Numbered from the stretch's first letter, positions 33,712 to 43,325 are shown. The stretch is DNA of 64,000 nucleotides from Chryseobacterium rhizosphaerae (GCF_003385455.1 NZ_QNUF01000010.1:62001-126000), one strand, 5' to 3'. Notes: generated by a model not told the origin, from the letters alone. Made by a program: numbers and translations.

Positions 33712-35685
33712 ATGAAGAGATTACTTATCTTATTAAGCTTATTCCTGTCTTTCAGTTTACAGTCCCAGCAAATCATTCCTCTTCATGAGCAACCCTATTT
33801 AGACAGCCTGCAAAACATTACAACAACTAATACATCCAACATTCCAAAGGCCAATGCTTATTTCCTGCTGTCCAATTATTACAGAAATATCGATTCTCTT
33901 TTGAGCAGGAAGTACCTGGAAAATGGGAAAACATTCATCAAAAACAATCCTTTCCTTTCCGCAAAATATGATTTTTACAAAGCGCAATATTACCTGGACC
34001 GGAATAAAGCTAAGGCGGCTATCTTTTATGAGCAGGCCATTAAAGGATTATCAAAATTCAAGACTGAAGAGTCGGACCTCCTTCAGTCTTCAGCATGGTA
34101 CAGCTATGGAGTGGCACAAAAGGATAAGGAAGGCTACCCTTTCTTGCTCAAGATTATCCTTGAAAAAAGTATTCCGTTGGCTAAAAAATATAAAAACAGC
34201 AGAAGTCTGGGATTTTTATATACACAACTTGCCGTTATTCTCATGTATAATGCTGAATTAAAAAAAGCTGAGAATTATAATACTAAAGCTTTAGAAATTC
34301 TTGAAAAGAACTACCCGAATTCTGCAGAGCTATTTTTCACCTATCTCAATTCTGCCAACAATTTCTGCTATCAGACCAACGGGGATGAAGCAAAAAAATG
34401 CTTGGATAAAGCTGAAAAGCTGATTGCCCCTTACCCGGAATCCTCTGTCAATGCATTTTATTATTACAGTAAAACCCTGTATTGTATTACCAAACAAAAG
34501 AATTCTGAAGCACTGCCTGTGATTGAAAAAGGAATTTTTTATGCAAAAAAGTTCAATCAGAATCTGCTGGCACAAATGTTTTATTTCAATAAATATGATA
34601 TTCTAAGAAAATTAAAGAAATACCATGAGGCTAAAAATGTTCTGGAGGGTATTTTAACAGAAAAATCTCTTGCCCTTGATCTCAATAACCGAAAGACCAT
34701 TTATAAGCAACTTTCTATACTCAGTGAAGAAATGGGGAATTCCCGGGAAGCATTGGTATGGGAACAAAGGTATTCCGGGCTTAGCGACAGTTTGAATACG
34801 GAAAATATAAAACTTGAGATCAATAAGATTGAATCAAAATTTAATGCTGCTGAAAAAGAAAGAAAAATAGCCACTTTAAATGCTGAAAAAAAACAAAAAG
34901 AATTAGAAGTCAATAAGAAAAATTCTTACTTATGGGGACTGAGCTTCATTCTGGTATTAGCCTTAAGCCTTTTACTTTTCTTTTTTATCATATTCAGAAA
35001 AAACAAAAAGATATCTGAGCAAAAGATCAACGACATCAAACAAAAGGAAGAATTATCACTTACCAAAGCTATTCTGGATGGTGAAGAAAGAGAAAGGGAG
35101 CGTATCGCGAGGGATCTTCATGATGGTTTGGGCGGGATGCTTGCCGGCGTTAAAATTAATTTTTCTACCTGGTCGTCCAGTCATTTAGATGCTGAAAAAG
35201 ATCAGGAGTTTTACAGGATTTTAGGGCAATTAGACAGCTCTGTGAGTGAACTCCGCCATGTGGCTAGAAACCTAATGCCTGAATCCTTACTTAATTTTGG
35301 TTTGGAAACCGCTTTGCAGGATCTTTGTGAGTTTTATATCAGAAAAGACCTCGAAATTGATTTCCAGGCTATTGGTATTGAAAAAGATCTGCCCGTAACT
35401 ATCCAGCTTAATATCTACCGCATTGTACAGGAGTTATTGGCTAATGCTATTAAACATGCTGAAGCCAGTAATATTTTACTGCAATGTTCTCAATCAGGGA
35501 AAAACTTTTTGATCACTATTGAAGATAACGGGAAGGGATTTGAAAAAGATATAGAGAAAACCAGTAAAAGTATGGGGCTTCGGAATTTGAAAAACAGGGT
35601 CAATTACCTGAGAGGAAAAATGGAGGTGAGTTCAGATACCCAGGGGACAACAGTTAACATAGAACTCAATATTGATGGAGAATAA
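33712..35685 (+). CDS. TPR-containing sensor histidine kinase (HisKA_3)
   Basis: 657 residues: signal peptide, TPR-like periplasmic helices to ~390, a membrane segment at ~404-428 and a cytoplasmic HisKA_3 kinase. The phospho-acceptor is H470 in RIARDLHDGLGGML; ATPase motifs are NAIKHAEA, EDNGKGF and MGLRNLKNR. Its stop lies inside the start of the response regulator gene, so the two form a cognate pair. The signal is unknown. Confidence 0.9.
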   Translation: MKRLLILLSLFLSFSLQSQQIIPLHEQPYLDSLQNITTTNTSNIPKANAYFLLSNYYRNIDSLLSRKYLENGKTFIKNNPFLSAKYDFYKAQYYLDRNKAKAAIFYEQAIKGLSKFKTEESDLLQSSAWYSYGVAQKDKEGYPFLLKIILEKSIPLAKKYKNSRSLGFLYTQLAVILMYNAELKKAENYNTKALEILEKNYPNSAELFFTYLNSANNFCYQTNGDEAKKCLDKAEKLIAPYPESSVNAFYYYSKTLYCITKQKNSEALPVIEKGIFYAKKFNQNLLAQMFYFNKYDILRKLKKYHEAKNVLEGILTEKSLALDLNNRKTIYKQLSILSEEMGNSREALVWEQRYSGLSDSLNTENIKLEINKIESKFNAAEKERKIATLNAEKKQKELEVNKKNSYLWGLSFILVLALSLLLFFFIIFRKNKKISEQKINDIKQKEELSLTKAILDGEERERERIARDLHDGLGGMLAGVKINFSTWSSSHLDAEKDQEFYRILGQLDSSVSELRHVARNLMPESLLNFGLETALQDLCEFYIRKDLEIDFQAIGIEKDLPVTIQLNIYRIVQELLANAIKHAEASNILLQCSQSGKNFLITIEDNGKGFEKDIEKTSKSMGLRNLKNRVNYLRGKMEVSSDTQGTTVNIELNIDGE

Positions 35686-36307
35686 AAAAATAAATATTGT
35701 CATTGTAGACGATCATCCTATCGTCATTGAAGGATTGAAAATGATGCTGAACAATCAATTACATTTTAGTGTTTCGGAAAGTTTCACCACCGGTTCAGAA
35801 ATCATGGGGTTTATCAGATCACACAAAGCGGATATTATCCTTCTGGATATTACACTGCCTGATGCCAATGGAACGGAGCTCTGCAGAGAAATAAAAAAAA
35901 TATCCCCGGATACTTCAGTCATTATGTTTAGTAACCGTTCTGAGAGAAGTATCATTATGCAGTCTCTTCAAAACGGAGCCAGTGGTTATATTCTTAAAAA
36001 CACCTCTATTGATGAATTGGTCGTTTGTATTCAGGGGGCCTACTCGGGAAATATTGTTTTCTGTAATGAAACCAGACAGATTATCAGTAAACCCTCCCTA
36101 AATGACCATCCAATACCAAGACTCACTAAAAGAGAAAAACAGATCCTGCAAATGGTAGCAGAAGGAAAAACAAGCATGATGATTGCTGATGAACTGTTTC
36201 TGAGTCCTCTTACTGTAGATACACACCGTAAAAATCTATTGCAAAAGTTTCAGGTAAAAAACTCTACTGAGCTCATCACTATTGCCCTACAGCAGAATAT
36301 GATCTGA
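35675..36307 (+). CDS. LuxR-type response regulator, partner of the TPR kinase
   Basis: 210 residues from ATG 35675, overlapping the kinase by 11 bp. Receiver domain with VDDH, phospho-acceptor D58 in LLDITL and K in YILKNTS; C-terminal LuxR helix-turn-helix (LTKREKQILQMVAEGKTSMM and LSPLTVDTHRKNLL). A TTG three bases upstream is a possible but less likely start. Confidence 0.9.
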   Translation: MENKKINIVIVDDHPIVIEGLKMMLNNQLHFSVSESFTTGSEIMGFIRSHKADIILLDITLPDANGTELCREIKKISPDTSVIMFSNRSERSIIMQSLQNGASGYILKNTSIDELVVCIQGAYSGNIVFCNETRQIISKPSLNDHPIPRLTKREKQILQMVAEGKTSMMIADELFLSPLTVDTHRKNLLQKFQVKNSTELITIALQQNMI

Positions 36308-36315
36308 AAATAAAA

Positions 36316-36334
36316 AACCGCTCTAAAAGCGGTT
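36316..36334 (+). terminator. Terminator after the response regulator
   Basis: Stem AACCGCT / AGCGGTT with a 5-nt loop, AAAAA before and TTTT overlap after. The 3' flank (AAGCGGTTTTAATGATATAT) is repeated at the terminator at 40298-40320. Confidence 0.7.
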
Positions 36335-36353
36335 TTAATGATATATTAAATTT

Positions 36354-36467
36354 TTAAAACAATTCCTCCTCTACCACCAAGGCTACTGATCCACCATCGA
36401 ATTCCACGTTGACCCCAAAATGATCTTTGAAACCTTACCTGCAAAAAGCCAAATCAGGCCCAGTCAT
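36354..36467 (-). pseudogene. Possible remnant of a small gene with an in-frame stop
   Basis: On the minus strand an ATG at 36467 opens MTGPDLAFCR, then TAA, then in the same frame GFKDHFGVNVEFDGGSVALV and VEEELF before a final TAA. The second part has clean coding character. Its end is followed by a terminator like that behind the 40344 lipoprotein. I read it as a degraded gene end; the original product is unknown. The rest of 36308-36667 holds nothing I can name. Confidence 0.3.
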
Positions 36468-36667
36468 AAAAATCTTTCTTTCATTTATTAAATTGTTTAT
36501 TATTTAGTTTATTAAAAAATTATAGTAAACTCATTGTGCATGTTGGGACTAGGGTAACAGTTGATAATTATAAAATTTATGAAAAAAAAATATTATTGAC
36601 AAAGTGATTCTGTGTAATAGAGATTTATTAACCTGTAATTTCCATATATCCCCATGCACGATGAGTA

Positions 36668-37702
36668 TTAATTGCTTTTTCTAATCTGTATGGTATGAGA
36701 AATGGTATTTTTATCGGTTTCCATATTGACAATATAGTTTCCTTCAGGATAATTCTGCATATTGATCATATGCTTACCTCCTATCTGGATGATTTGATGC
36801 TGTAATTCTGCGAAAATCTGCTTCCCGGTCATGTCATATATTCTGATCGATTTAATTTTAGTATTTGAAGGGATACTCATCCATAGTTTTCCATCTTTTA
36901 CTGGATTGGGATACATTATCGGTTTTTTTTCTACCTGAATATTTTCCGTAGCAAGGTTAGCATTGGCAGCATACTGAAAGTTTGAAGACTGGGGTGCTGA
37001 TACCGGTGATATAAGGTTGACGATTGAAAAGACCGCAATTGTTTCTCTATTGTTTTTATACCATATATAATTGATCATTTCTGTCACTGAAGTCGTACCT
37101 GCACCGGATGATGTTACAGTACTTACTTTTTTCACTCTCAGCACATTGGTAAAAGTACCAGCAGGTGTTATAATGGTACCATACCCATCCGCTGTAAATA
37201 CATCATTGGTGGTTGTTGTAATGGTATTATCCGTTACGGAAGAAGTATCTGTAAAAGACTGTCCATACGTAAGAGGAAATATAAGTTCAATCGGGGTATC
37301 CGTATAAGCATAGGTAAAATTCATTGTTTCATTACGAGCACCTAAATGTTCAAACTGAGTGTCTGTAAGACGGAACATATTTTTATCAGGGAATTGAGTT
37401 CCGGTACTGGGATCAATTAATGCTATATACCGGTTTGCTGTGGGAAAAGCCGAACATTCAGCAATACCCGGACATACTCCCCAGACAAACGTAGCCCCAA
37501 TCGCTGTTCCTTGAATATTGGAAAAGTCCCAGGTTATATTCGCTCCTCCGCTTCCTGGAGAATACGCTCCCGGCGCAAGGGAAACAGCTGTATTTGGAAA
37601 AGTTCCGGTAATTATATCTGCACTTGTAATGGTAGGTTGTGCCTTTATCTGTGTAGTAAAAAGTATACATAAGATAATAATGAGTAGATATTTTGTTTTC
37701 AT
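36668..37702 (-). CDS. Secreted protein with T9SS type A sorting domain
   Basis: 344 residues. Signal peptide ending IKAQ, a beta-rich Thr/Asn middle without a catalytic motif, and a C-terminal ~80-residue type A sorting domain (MYPNPVKDGKLWMSI... IRIYDMTGKQI... YPEGNYIVNMET). Such proteins are exported by the type IX secretion system and released or anchored at the surface. The function of the middle part is unknown. Confidence 0.85.
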   Translation of the reverse strand: MKTKYLLIIILCILFTTQIKAQPTITSADIITGTFPNTAVSLAPGAYSPGSGGANITWDFSNIQGTAIGATFVWGVCPGIAECSAFPTANRYIALIDPSTGTQFPDKNMFRLTDTQFEHLGARNETMNFTYAYTDTPIELIFPLTYGQSFTDTSSVTDNTITTTTNDVFTADGYGTIITPAGTFTNVLRVKKVSTVTSSGAGTTSVTEMINYIWYKNNRETIAVFSIVNLISPVSAPQSSNFQYAANANLATENIQVEKKPIMYPNPVKDGKLWMSIPSNTKIKSIRIYDMTGKQIFAELQHQIIQIGGKHMINMQNYPEGNYIVNMETDKNTISHTIQIRKSN

Positions 37703-38168
37703 ACTTTAAATTTTTGCTTTATAATTTTAAGATTTTGTTTCATACAAGAATTTCGAGTACAAATGTTGCTTAACCAGAGCTAAAAAAAAACTGTACGAAT
37801 CAATTTTTTATAAAAAACAATAGAACTTTTTATAAAAAGTACGCCTTCAAATACCATATAAAACATTAAAAAACAAACAATTAAGCAATAATCATATATT
37901 TCAAATTATCCTTCTGGGTGGGATGTGTTTTGAAAGCATATTAATTTTTAATTTTACGCCATACACCAATGCATTCATAAAAATATCGCGGCACCATAGT
38001 AAAAACAGCTATGATGAAACAAAATTTAAATAATGGTTGGGTTTCTGAATATCATAGCATTGGAATGCCGGAAAGAAATTGATGGTGCGTTGAAAAAATG
38101 GATAGATAAAGGCAGATATGTTTTAAACCATCTACCGAACTTTTAGGATAATACTTAAAAAAAATAAT
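37703..38168. other. AT-rich gap with one small possible gene
   Basis: 466 bp between the divergent T9SS protein and peptide genes. It includes a 37-codon open frame at 38033-38146 (MVGFLNIIALECRKEIDGAL, then KKWIDKGRYVLNHLPNF), which looks coding and ends 22 bp before the peptide gene. It may be a small gene or remnant. The remainder is AT rich, with no clear promoter that I would name. Confidence 0.35.
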
Positions 38169-38402
38169 ATGAAAATACAATGTAAAAACAGCTTAAAAAA
38201 ATTATCAAGAAAAGAACAATCAACAATCATTGCCGGGCAGCTTTCTCTTATTGGTGATGATGGACCTGGTGGTGGCGGTGGAACTAATAATGGCAACGGT
38301 TCGGGCACTGTAGATCATTGCTGGAAGATGACGATCAATGAATGCTGTTCTTCAAATATGTGCATCGATCAATGTGCACATCTATGTTCAACTTCCGTAT
38401 AA
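38169..38402 (+). CDS. Cys-rich bacteriocin-like peptide precursor
   Basis: 77 residues. The start MKIQCKNSLKKLSRKEQSTI followed by IAGQ resembles the leader of Bacteroidota bacteriocin-like or natural-product precursors (usually ...LSR.EL..I.GG). A glycine/asparagine-rich linker (GGGGGTNNGNGSG) leads to a C-terminal part with six cysteines (HC, ECC, MC, QC, LC). Cleavage would be expected near IAGQ. No processing or transport gene is close by. It converges with the TPR-AraC regulator, 17 bp away. Confidence 0.65.
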   Translation: MKIQCKNSLKKLSRKEQSTIIAGQLSLIGDDGPGGGGGTNNGNGSGTVDHCWKMTINECCSSNMCIDQCAHLCSTSV

Positions 38403-38419
38403 GGCTATTTCAATCAGGA

Positions 38420-40099
38420 TCAATTCTCCGCATTTAATTTCTCAATATACTGAAACGGGGTAACTCCCGTTTTTTCTTTAAACGTTCTTGCAAAAGAAAT
38501 TCCACTTTTATAACCCACAAGATCAGCCAGCGCCTGGGTAGTGTAATTACGCAGTTTTCTATTTTCAGATAATTCCTTCAGAATATAATTGATTCTTAAT
38601 TCGTTGGTATATTCACTGAAGGATTTCTTCATGTATTTATTGATCGTCTGTGAAAGGTAAGTGGTATTCGTGCCCAGTCTTTTGGCTGCATAGGCCTGGT
38701 TAAACTCATTTTTAAGATAGATCTTTTTGTCTTCCAGTTCAAGCAGTTTTTCCATGATCTCAGCTTCTTTTTCATTGCTGATTGTGAAGCTGCTTTTATT
38801 CTGATGATTGTTTAGGCTGCTGTTCTTCACCTGAAGTAATATTTCATCCAGCCTGATTTCTATTTTTTTCTTTTTCCGGATCTGAAGCAATAAATATCCT
38901 GTAATACAGCCTATCAATACGACCAGTATGATAATAAGAAACAAACGGTTCCTAAGTATAGAAGCACTTTTATTGATCTCTTCATTCAAATTTTTGGAAT
39001 TGATTTCCCTATAAATATTGGCAATATTTTTCTTTTCCAATTCAGAATTCTTTTGGTACAGCTCAATGAATTTGTTATTAAAAAATTCTACAGAATCTGC
39101 TTTCCCTTCTTTTAAATAAATTTTGGATAAATAATCCTGGGCAAAAATATAGTCTATATTTACCCGTGAATCTTTCTCCATTGAATGGGACATTTCCAGA
39201 AAACTCTTCTTGGATTTCATATATTCATTCAACTCATAGTAATTCACTCCTAAATTATATTTAAGATTGAGAATTTCATCCTTAAGCTGCAGAGAAGTAT
39301 AGAGATCCAGACTTTTCAGATAATATCCAGATGCTTTCTGGTAATTTTCCTGCTTGTTATTTAATGTCCCCAGCTTTAGATAAGTGCCTGCCAACAGCTT
39401 TTTATCTTTTGTAGAACGAAGCAGTTGATTAAAATTTTGCAGCGCACTGTCTGCATATTTTTTATTCTTATCCGGGTCAGAGATGTATTTATCAGAATAC
39501 AGGTGACCTAAATTAGAAAACAGGTTGTTGTAAATAATCTCAAAATTCTCCTTTTCATATAGATACTTATTATTCTCCAGAAGCTCAAGCACTTGCCTGG
39601 TTTCCGAAATAGCATCATCTGTTTGCTTTATATTAAGCTTTACATAGGCAATATTTCCCTTGATCTTTATATGTTGCCGGATATCATTATTTTTTTGTGC
39701 AAAAAAATCAGCCCTTATAAATTTTTTTAATGCTTCATTGGGAGATTCATTGGCCATATCGGTGTTCCCGAGAATATTATATATGTGTGACAGATTCCCA
39801 TAATTTTGCTCAATTTCAGGAATTTTCTTTAAATAGGTATTAATTTTTACCATATAACCCTGAGTTGCATTTTCCTTTCCGGTAATGGTCAGTAAGTATC
39901 TTTTTGCAGTATATGCAAATGCCAGATCAGCATTATTTTTTGAAGCAAAAATTTTATCTACGTACGTTAAAGCACTATCTGTACCTATTTTCTGGTAGAT
40001 AAAAAATTTATCCTTGTAAGCCTGTATATTTTGTTGGTTCTGTGGAAATACAGAAGAAAATGCAATTAAAAATATCAATATCGTTATTTTTTTCCACAT
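38420..40099 (-). CDS. TPR-AraC hybrid membrane regulator
   Basis: 559 residues. Signal peptide (VFPQ), tetratricopeptide-type helices to ~380, one membrane segment at ~388-410 (LFLIIILVVLIGCITGYLLL) and a cytoplasmic AraC-type helix-turn-helix at ~455-555 (AYAAKRLGTNTTYLSQTINK and QALADLVGYKSGISFARTF). This layout lets a periplasmic signal act directly on DNA binding. The target may be nearby genes. Confidence 0.85.
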   Translation of the reverse strand: MWKKITILIFLIAFSSVFPQNQQNIQAYKDKFFIYQKIGTDSALTYVDKIFASKNNADLAFAYTAKRYLLTITGKENATQGYMVKINTYLKKIPEIEQNYGNLSHIYNILGNTDMANESPNEALKKFIRADFFAQKNNDIRQHIKIKGNIAYVKLNIKQTDDAISETRQVLELLENNKYLYEKENFEIIYNNLFSNLGHLYSDKYISDPDKNKKYADSALQNFNQLLRSTKDKKLLAGTYLKLGTLNNKQENYQKASGYYLKSLDLYTSLQLKDEILNLKYNLGVNYYELNEYMKSKKSFLEMSHSMEKDSRVNIDYIFAQDYLSKIYLKEGKADSVEFFNNKFIELYQKNSELEKKNIANIYREINSKNLNEEINKSASILRNRLFLIIILVVLIGCITGYLLLQIRKKKKIEIRLDEILLQVKNSSLNNHQNKSSFTISNEKEAEIMEKLLELEDKKIYLKNEFNQAYAAKRLGTNTTYLSQTINKYMKKSFSEYTNELRINYILKELSENRKLRNYTTQALADLVGYKSGISFARTFKEKTGVTPFQYIEKLNAEN

Positions 40100-40297
40100 C
40101 TATTTTTCGAACTAAAATTAATATTCTAAGATACTTAATTTTGTTCCTAGATTTTAAATAATAAAACAATTTAACAACATTATCTATCAACCTACCAAAG
40201 TCAACAATTCAAGATCTAACATTTAAAAAGAAGTTACAACTGATCTTCACAAAAATCAAACGAAAATCTAATACCTGTCAAATGATAAAAAAATAAA

Positions 40298-40320
40298 AAA
40301 ACCGCCTTAAAAAGCGGTTT
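40298..40320 (-). terminator. Terminator of the 40344 lipoprotein gene
   Basis: Hairpin AAACCGC / GCGGTTT with a run of A on the left, which is a T-run on the minus strand. Its right flank repeats the one at 36316-36334. Confidence 0.7.
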
Positions 40321-40343
40321 TAATGATATATTATAATGTTTAT

Positions 40344-40763
40344 TTACAATTCTAAGAAGCTGTAATCAATAGAAGCTACTAAAACACCTTTCCCTTTCTT
40401 CTTGCTGGTTTTTGCAATTTCACCATCTATCCAAAGGTTGATTGTCAATTCCGAATCAGTTTCGGGAAGTAATGCATTCGCATCCAGATTTAATTGTGCC
40501 TGGCTGGAATTCACAAAAAACTCTTCACTCTTCCATGAGGTCCCTACAGGATCAAAGATGTCATTTTTAGTAGTACCCACCTGGGTTACAATAGTTTTAA
40601 TAACTCCTCCGGTAGTTGTTTTCACTTCGAACTGAACTACATGATCCTGAAATTCATCATCGTCATCTTTTTTACAAGAACTTACAACGGTAATCACAGA
40701 AAATAATAAAACGAATAAAAAAGAAAGTCTAAGTAAACTTTTTGATTTGTAAAATTGCTTCAT
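40344..40763 (-). CDS. Small surface lipoprotein with DDDD export signal, paralogue of 33092
   Basis: 139 residues with signal peptide and lipobox VSSC followed by KKDDDDE, again a surface-export signal. The C-terminal LTINLWIDGEIAKTSKKKG...ASIDYSF matches the VQIWVDGELKKEG...SASYTF end of the 33092 protein. Overall identity is low, so the duplication is old or the copies came separately. Function unknown. Confidence 0.72.
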   Translation of the reverse strand: MKQFYKSKSLLRLSFLFVLLFSVITVVSSCKKDDDDEFQDHVVQFEVKTTTGGVIKTIVTQVGTTKNDIFDPVGTSWKSEEFFVNSSQAQLNLDANALLPETDSELTINLWIDGEIAKTSKKKGKGVLVASIDYSFLEL

Positions 40764-40998
40764 TCTTCAAATAGATTTTTTAATGTTTCAAATATAAGTT
40801 TTTTATTAATATAAAAATAACTTTTATGAAAAATTTCCAATAAAGATTTGCAAATAATATCAAATCAGCAAAAAGCAAAACAGATCTATAAAATGCAATA
40901 ATACAGTGCAAACAGCTAATTGTTAAACATACAATATATTATTTGATAAGTTACCCAACCGAATTATAAAAGGTAAGATTACAATATGATTTATTAAT

Positions 40999-41006
40999 TA
41001 TATTTG
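40999..41006 (+). promoter_or_regulatory. -7 element directly before the 41011 start
   Basis: TATATTTG, only 4 bp before the ATG. A leaderless transcript is suggested, but no -33 TTTG lies at normal spacing, so the call is weak. Confidence 0.35.
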
Positions 41007-41010
41007 CTGT

Positions 41011-41655
41011 ATGAATTTAGATTATCTAGTAAGAGAACCAGAGAATATCACAGCCAATACTCCTATTCTTTTTATGCTCCACGGATATGGCAGCAACGAA
41101 CAGGATCTTTTCAGTTTCAGAGAAACATTACCTGCTGATTGGCTTATTATAAGTTTCAGAGCACCCAGAGACACCCAATTTGAAGGGTATTCCTGGTTTG
41201 ATATTGACTTCAACAACCCGGAGAATTTCATTGATTTAGATCAGGCCAAAGAATCATTGGAAGGTACATTGGAAAGTATATTAAAAATTATCAATCACTA
41301 TGGTCTTACAGAAAGTAAGGTTCATTTGTGCGGTTTCAGCCAGGGAGGAATATTATGTTATGCCTTAGCGTTGAAGCACCCTGAATTATTTAATAATATT
41401 GCCTGTCTTAGTTCTTATCCGGAAGAGAAACTTTTAGATGGTATTGTAAAAGATAAGAAGAAACTTGAAAAATTACGTTTTTTCATATCACATGGAACAG
41501 AGGATGCTGTCATTCCATTAGAATGGGGAAGAAAGGCTGCCGACCTGTTGTATGATCTGAGCTGTTATTTTACCTTCAGAGAATATATGAGCGGACATGG
41601 TGTCAATCAAAAAAACTATATGGACCTGATGGATTTTTATTCAAAAAACGCATAG
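41011..41655 (+). CDS. Alpha/beta hydrolase (phospholipase/carboxylesterase family)
   Basis: 214 residues without signal peptide. Oxyanion region HGYGSNEQDLF, nucleophile elbow GFSQGG, an Asp in HGTEDAVIP and the final His in MSGHGVNQ form the expected catalytic set. Members hydrolyse short esters or lysophospholipids in the cytoplasm. Followed by a terminator at 41706. Confidence 0.85.
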   Translation: MNLDYLVREPENITANTPILFMLHGYGSNEQDLFSFRETLPADWLIISFRAPRDTQFEGYSWFDIDFNNPENFIDLDQAKESLEGTLESILKIINHYGLTESKVHLCGFSQGGILCYALALKHPELFNNIACLSSYPEEKLLDGIVKDKKKLEKLRFFISHGTEDAVIPLEWGRKAADLLYDLSCYFTFREYMSGHGVNQKNYMDLMDFYSKNA

Positions 41656-41705
41656 CTTTATTTGAAATAATTTCAAGATAAACACTACATTATTGTAGTT
41701 TATAT

Positions 41706-41730
41706 AAACATTCCTGCATTTGGAATGTTT
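41706..41730 (+). terminator. Terminator after the esterase gene
   Basis: Perfect stem AAACATTCC / GGAATGTTT with a 7-nt loop, followed by TTTTT. A copy is found at 43301-43325 as part of a tandem duplication. Confidence 0.8.
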
Positions 41731-41769
41731 TTTTATTTACAATTAAGATAATTTCGTTAAATTCAGTAA

Positions 41770-43092
41770 ATGAAATTCAAACTTCTTTTACTGGGTGTAT
41801 TGTTTAGCATTTTTATAAATGCCCAGAACTCATTTGAGTTGATCAACACCAAAAAAGCTGTTATTCCTTTTAAATTTATCAATAACCTCATCTTTATTCC
41901 GATCACCGTCAATGGAGCAGAACTTACTTTTTTAGTGGATACGGGAGTAGCAGAAACGCTGCTTTTCAGCCTGGAGAACAAAGAGGTAAAGTTAGAAAAT
42001 GTTGAAAAAATAAAATTTTCAGGTCTTGGGGGAAGCCTAAGTATCGACGGGTTCAAATCTGAGCGTAATACAGCCCGAATTGGGGATGCTGTCATCAATA
42101 CCTCGATGTCTATTTATATTATTCTTGATGAGGAATTTAATATTTCATCTCATGTAGGAATTCCTGTAAACGGAGTTATTGGCTATCATTTTTTTAAAAA
42201 TCATCCTATCTCTATAGATTATCAGGCAAAGAAAATTACCATCTATGAAAATGCTGACCTGCTCACAAAGAAGATCAGAAAATATGATGAATTTCCTATT
42301 ACCATTGAAAAAGATAAACCTTATATGTATGCTGATGTAGAAATGACCCGTGAAAAGAATAGCTCAAAACTTTTGATTGACCTAGGAAACAGCGATGCAA
42401 TATGGCTCTTCCCTACCCTAATCAAAAATTTTGTATACAACAGACCTAATATTGATGATTTTCTGGGGCGTGGATTCAACGGAGACATCTATGGTAAAAG
42501 AAGCAGAATACGCAATTTTTATCTTGGAAATTTTCGATTTGAAAAACCACTGACCGCTATGCCGGATGAGTTTTCTATCCAACATGTTAATTTAGTGGAC
42601 AATAGAAAAGGTTCTGTAGGTTCAGAAATTATGCGTCGGTTTACTATTATTTTTGATTATGCCAACAAAAAATTATTTTTAAAGAAGAACCGGAATTTCA
42701 ATGATCCTTTTCATTTTAATATGAGCGGATTAGATTTCAGACAGGATGGATTAGAATGGGGTCATGAAAGAGTACAAATTGAAACTCAGTCTTCGACTGC
42801 CAAAACAGATTCAGTGTACAAAGGGGATTCTTTTCAATATAAATTCACGCTGAAGCCTCTCTTTTCCATTTCAGGAGTAAGAAAAGATTCTCCAGCCTAT
42901 AAAGCAGGTCTCAAAAAAGATGACAAAGTAATCAGCATCAATAGAAATAAAGCTTCAGACATGACTCTGGAGAGTATTATGGAGCTTATGAAATCTTCCG
43001 AGGGACAAAGCATTACCATTGTTGTCCAAAGAAAAAATGAGACCTTGACCTTAAGTTTCACTTTGGAAGATCCAATACCTTATCAAGATTAA
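41770..43092 (+). CDS. Retropepsin-like aspartyl protease with PDZ domain, copy A
   Basis: 440 residues with a signal peptide (FINAQ). The aspartyl protease motif is LVDTG (D57), with a second LIDLG half near residue 200, so it may work as a single-chain pepsin-like enzyme. A PDZ domain lies at ~365-435 (VRKDSPAYKAGLKKDDKVIS). Envelope protease or peptide-binding protein. About 1.3 kb of this gene is repeated at 43364. Confidence 0.85.
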   Translation: MKFKLLLLGVLFSIFINAQNSFELINTKKAVIPFKFINNLIFIPITVNGAELTFLVDTGVAETLLFSLENKEVKLENVEKIKFSGLGGSLSIDGFKSERNTARIGDAVINTSMSIYIILDEEFNISSHVGIPVNGVIGYHFFKNHPISIDYQAKKITIYENADLLTKKIRKYDEFPITIEKDKPYMYADVEMTREKNSSKLLIDLGNSDAIWLFPTLIKNFVYNRPNIDDFLGRGFNGDIYGKRSRIRNFYLGNFRFEKPLTAMPDEFSIQHVNLVDNRKGSVGSEIMRRFTIIFDYANKKLFLKKNRNFNDPFHFNMSGLDFRQDGLEWGHERVQIETQSSTAKTDSVYKGDSFQYKFTLKPLFSISGVRKDSPAYKAGLKKDDKVISINRNKASDMTLESIMELMKSSEGQSITIVVQRKNETLTLSFTLEDPIPYQD

Positions 43093-43094
43093 TA

Positions 43095-43297
43095 TAGGAA
43101 GTCCAAACAAACCACTTTAGACGGAATATAATCATTATTGGAAACCACCATCTGTCTTTGGCGGATGATGATAATACCGTAATCTATCAAGTATTTGGTC
43201 ACAGCTCAGCAGTCTGGACATCTTTCAAATTTTCTCCGAATGACTTTCTTGATGATTTACTACGTAGAAAAGTGAATAAAAAAGCGCCGGATACCCT
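43095..43297 (+). pseudogene. Decayed copy of the 44690 membrane protein gene
   Basis: DNA here aligns by eye to the intact gene at 44690-45217: start region AAACCACTTTAGACGGAATA vs the intact AAACCACTTTAGACAGAATA, then GGTCACAGCTCAGCAGTCTG vs GGTCCCAGCTCAGCAGTCTG, and finally GCGCCGGATACCCTTG vs GCGCCGAATACCCTTG. The start codon is lost, an internal ~140-150 bp block and the last third are missing. It sits after copy A of the protease as the intact gene sits after copy B. Confidence 0.75.
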
Positions 43298-43300
43298 TGT

Positions 43301-43325
43301 AAACATTCCTGCATTTGGAATATTT
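43301..43325 (+). terminator. Duplicated terminator and upstream region of copy B
   Basis: AAACATTCC / GGAATATTT stem with one change from the copy at 41706. The following ~40 bp up to the ATG also match the region before copy A, so the promoter area was duplicated too. Confidence 0.65.
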
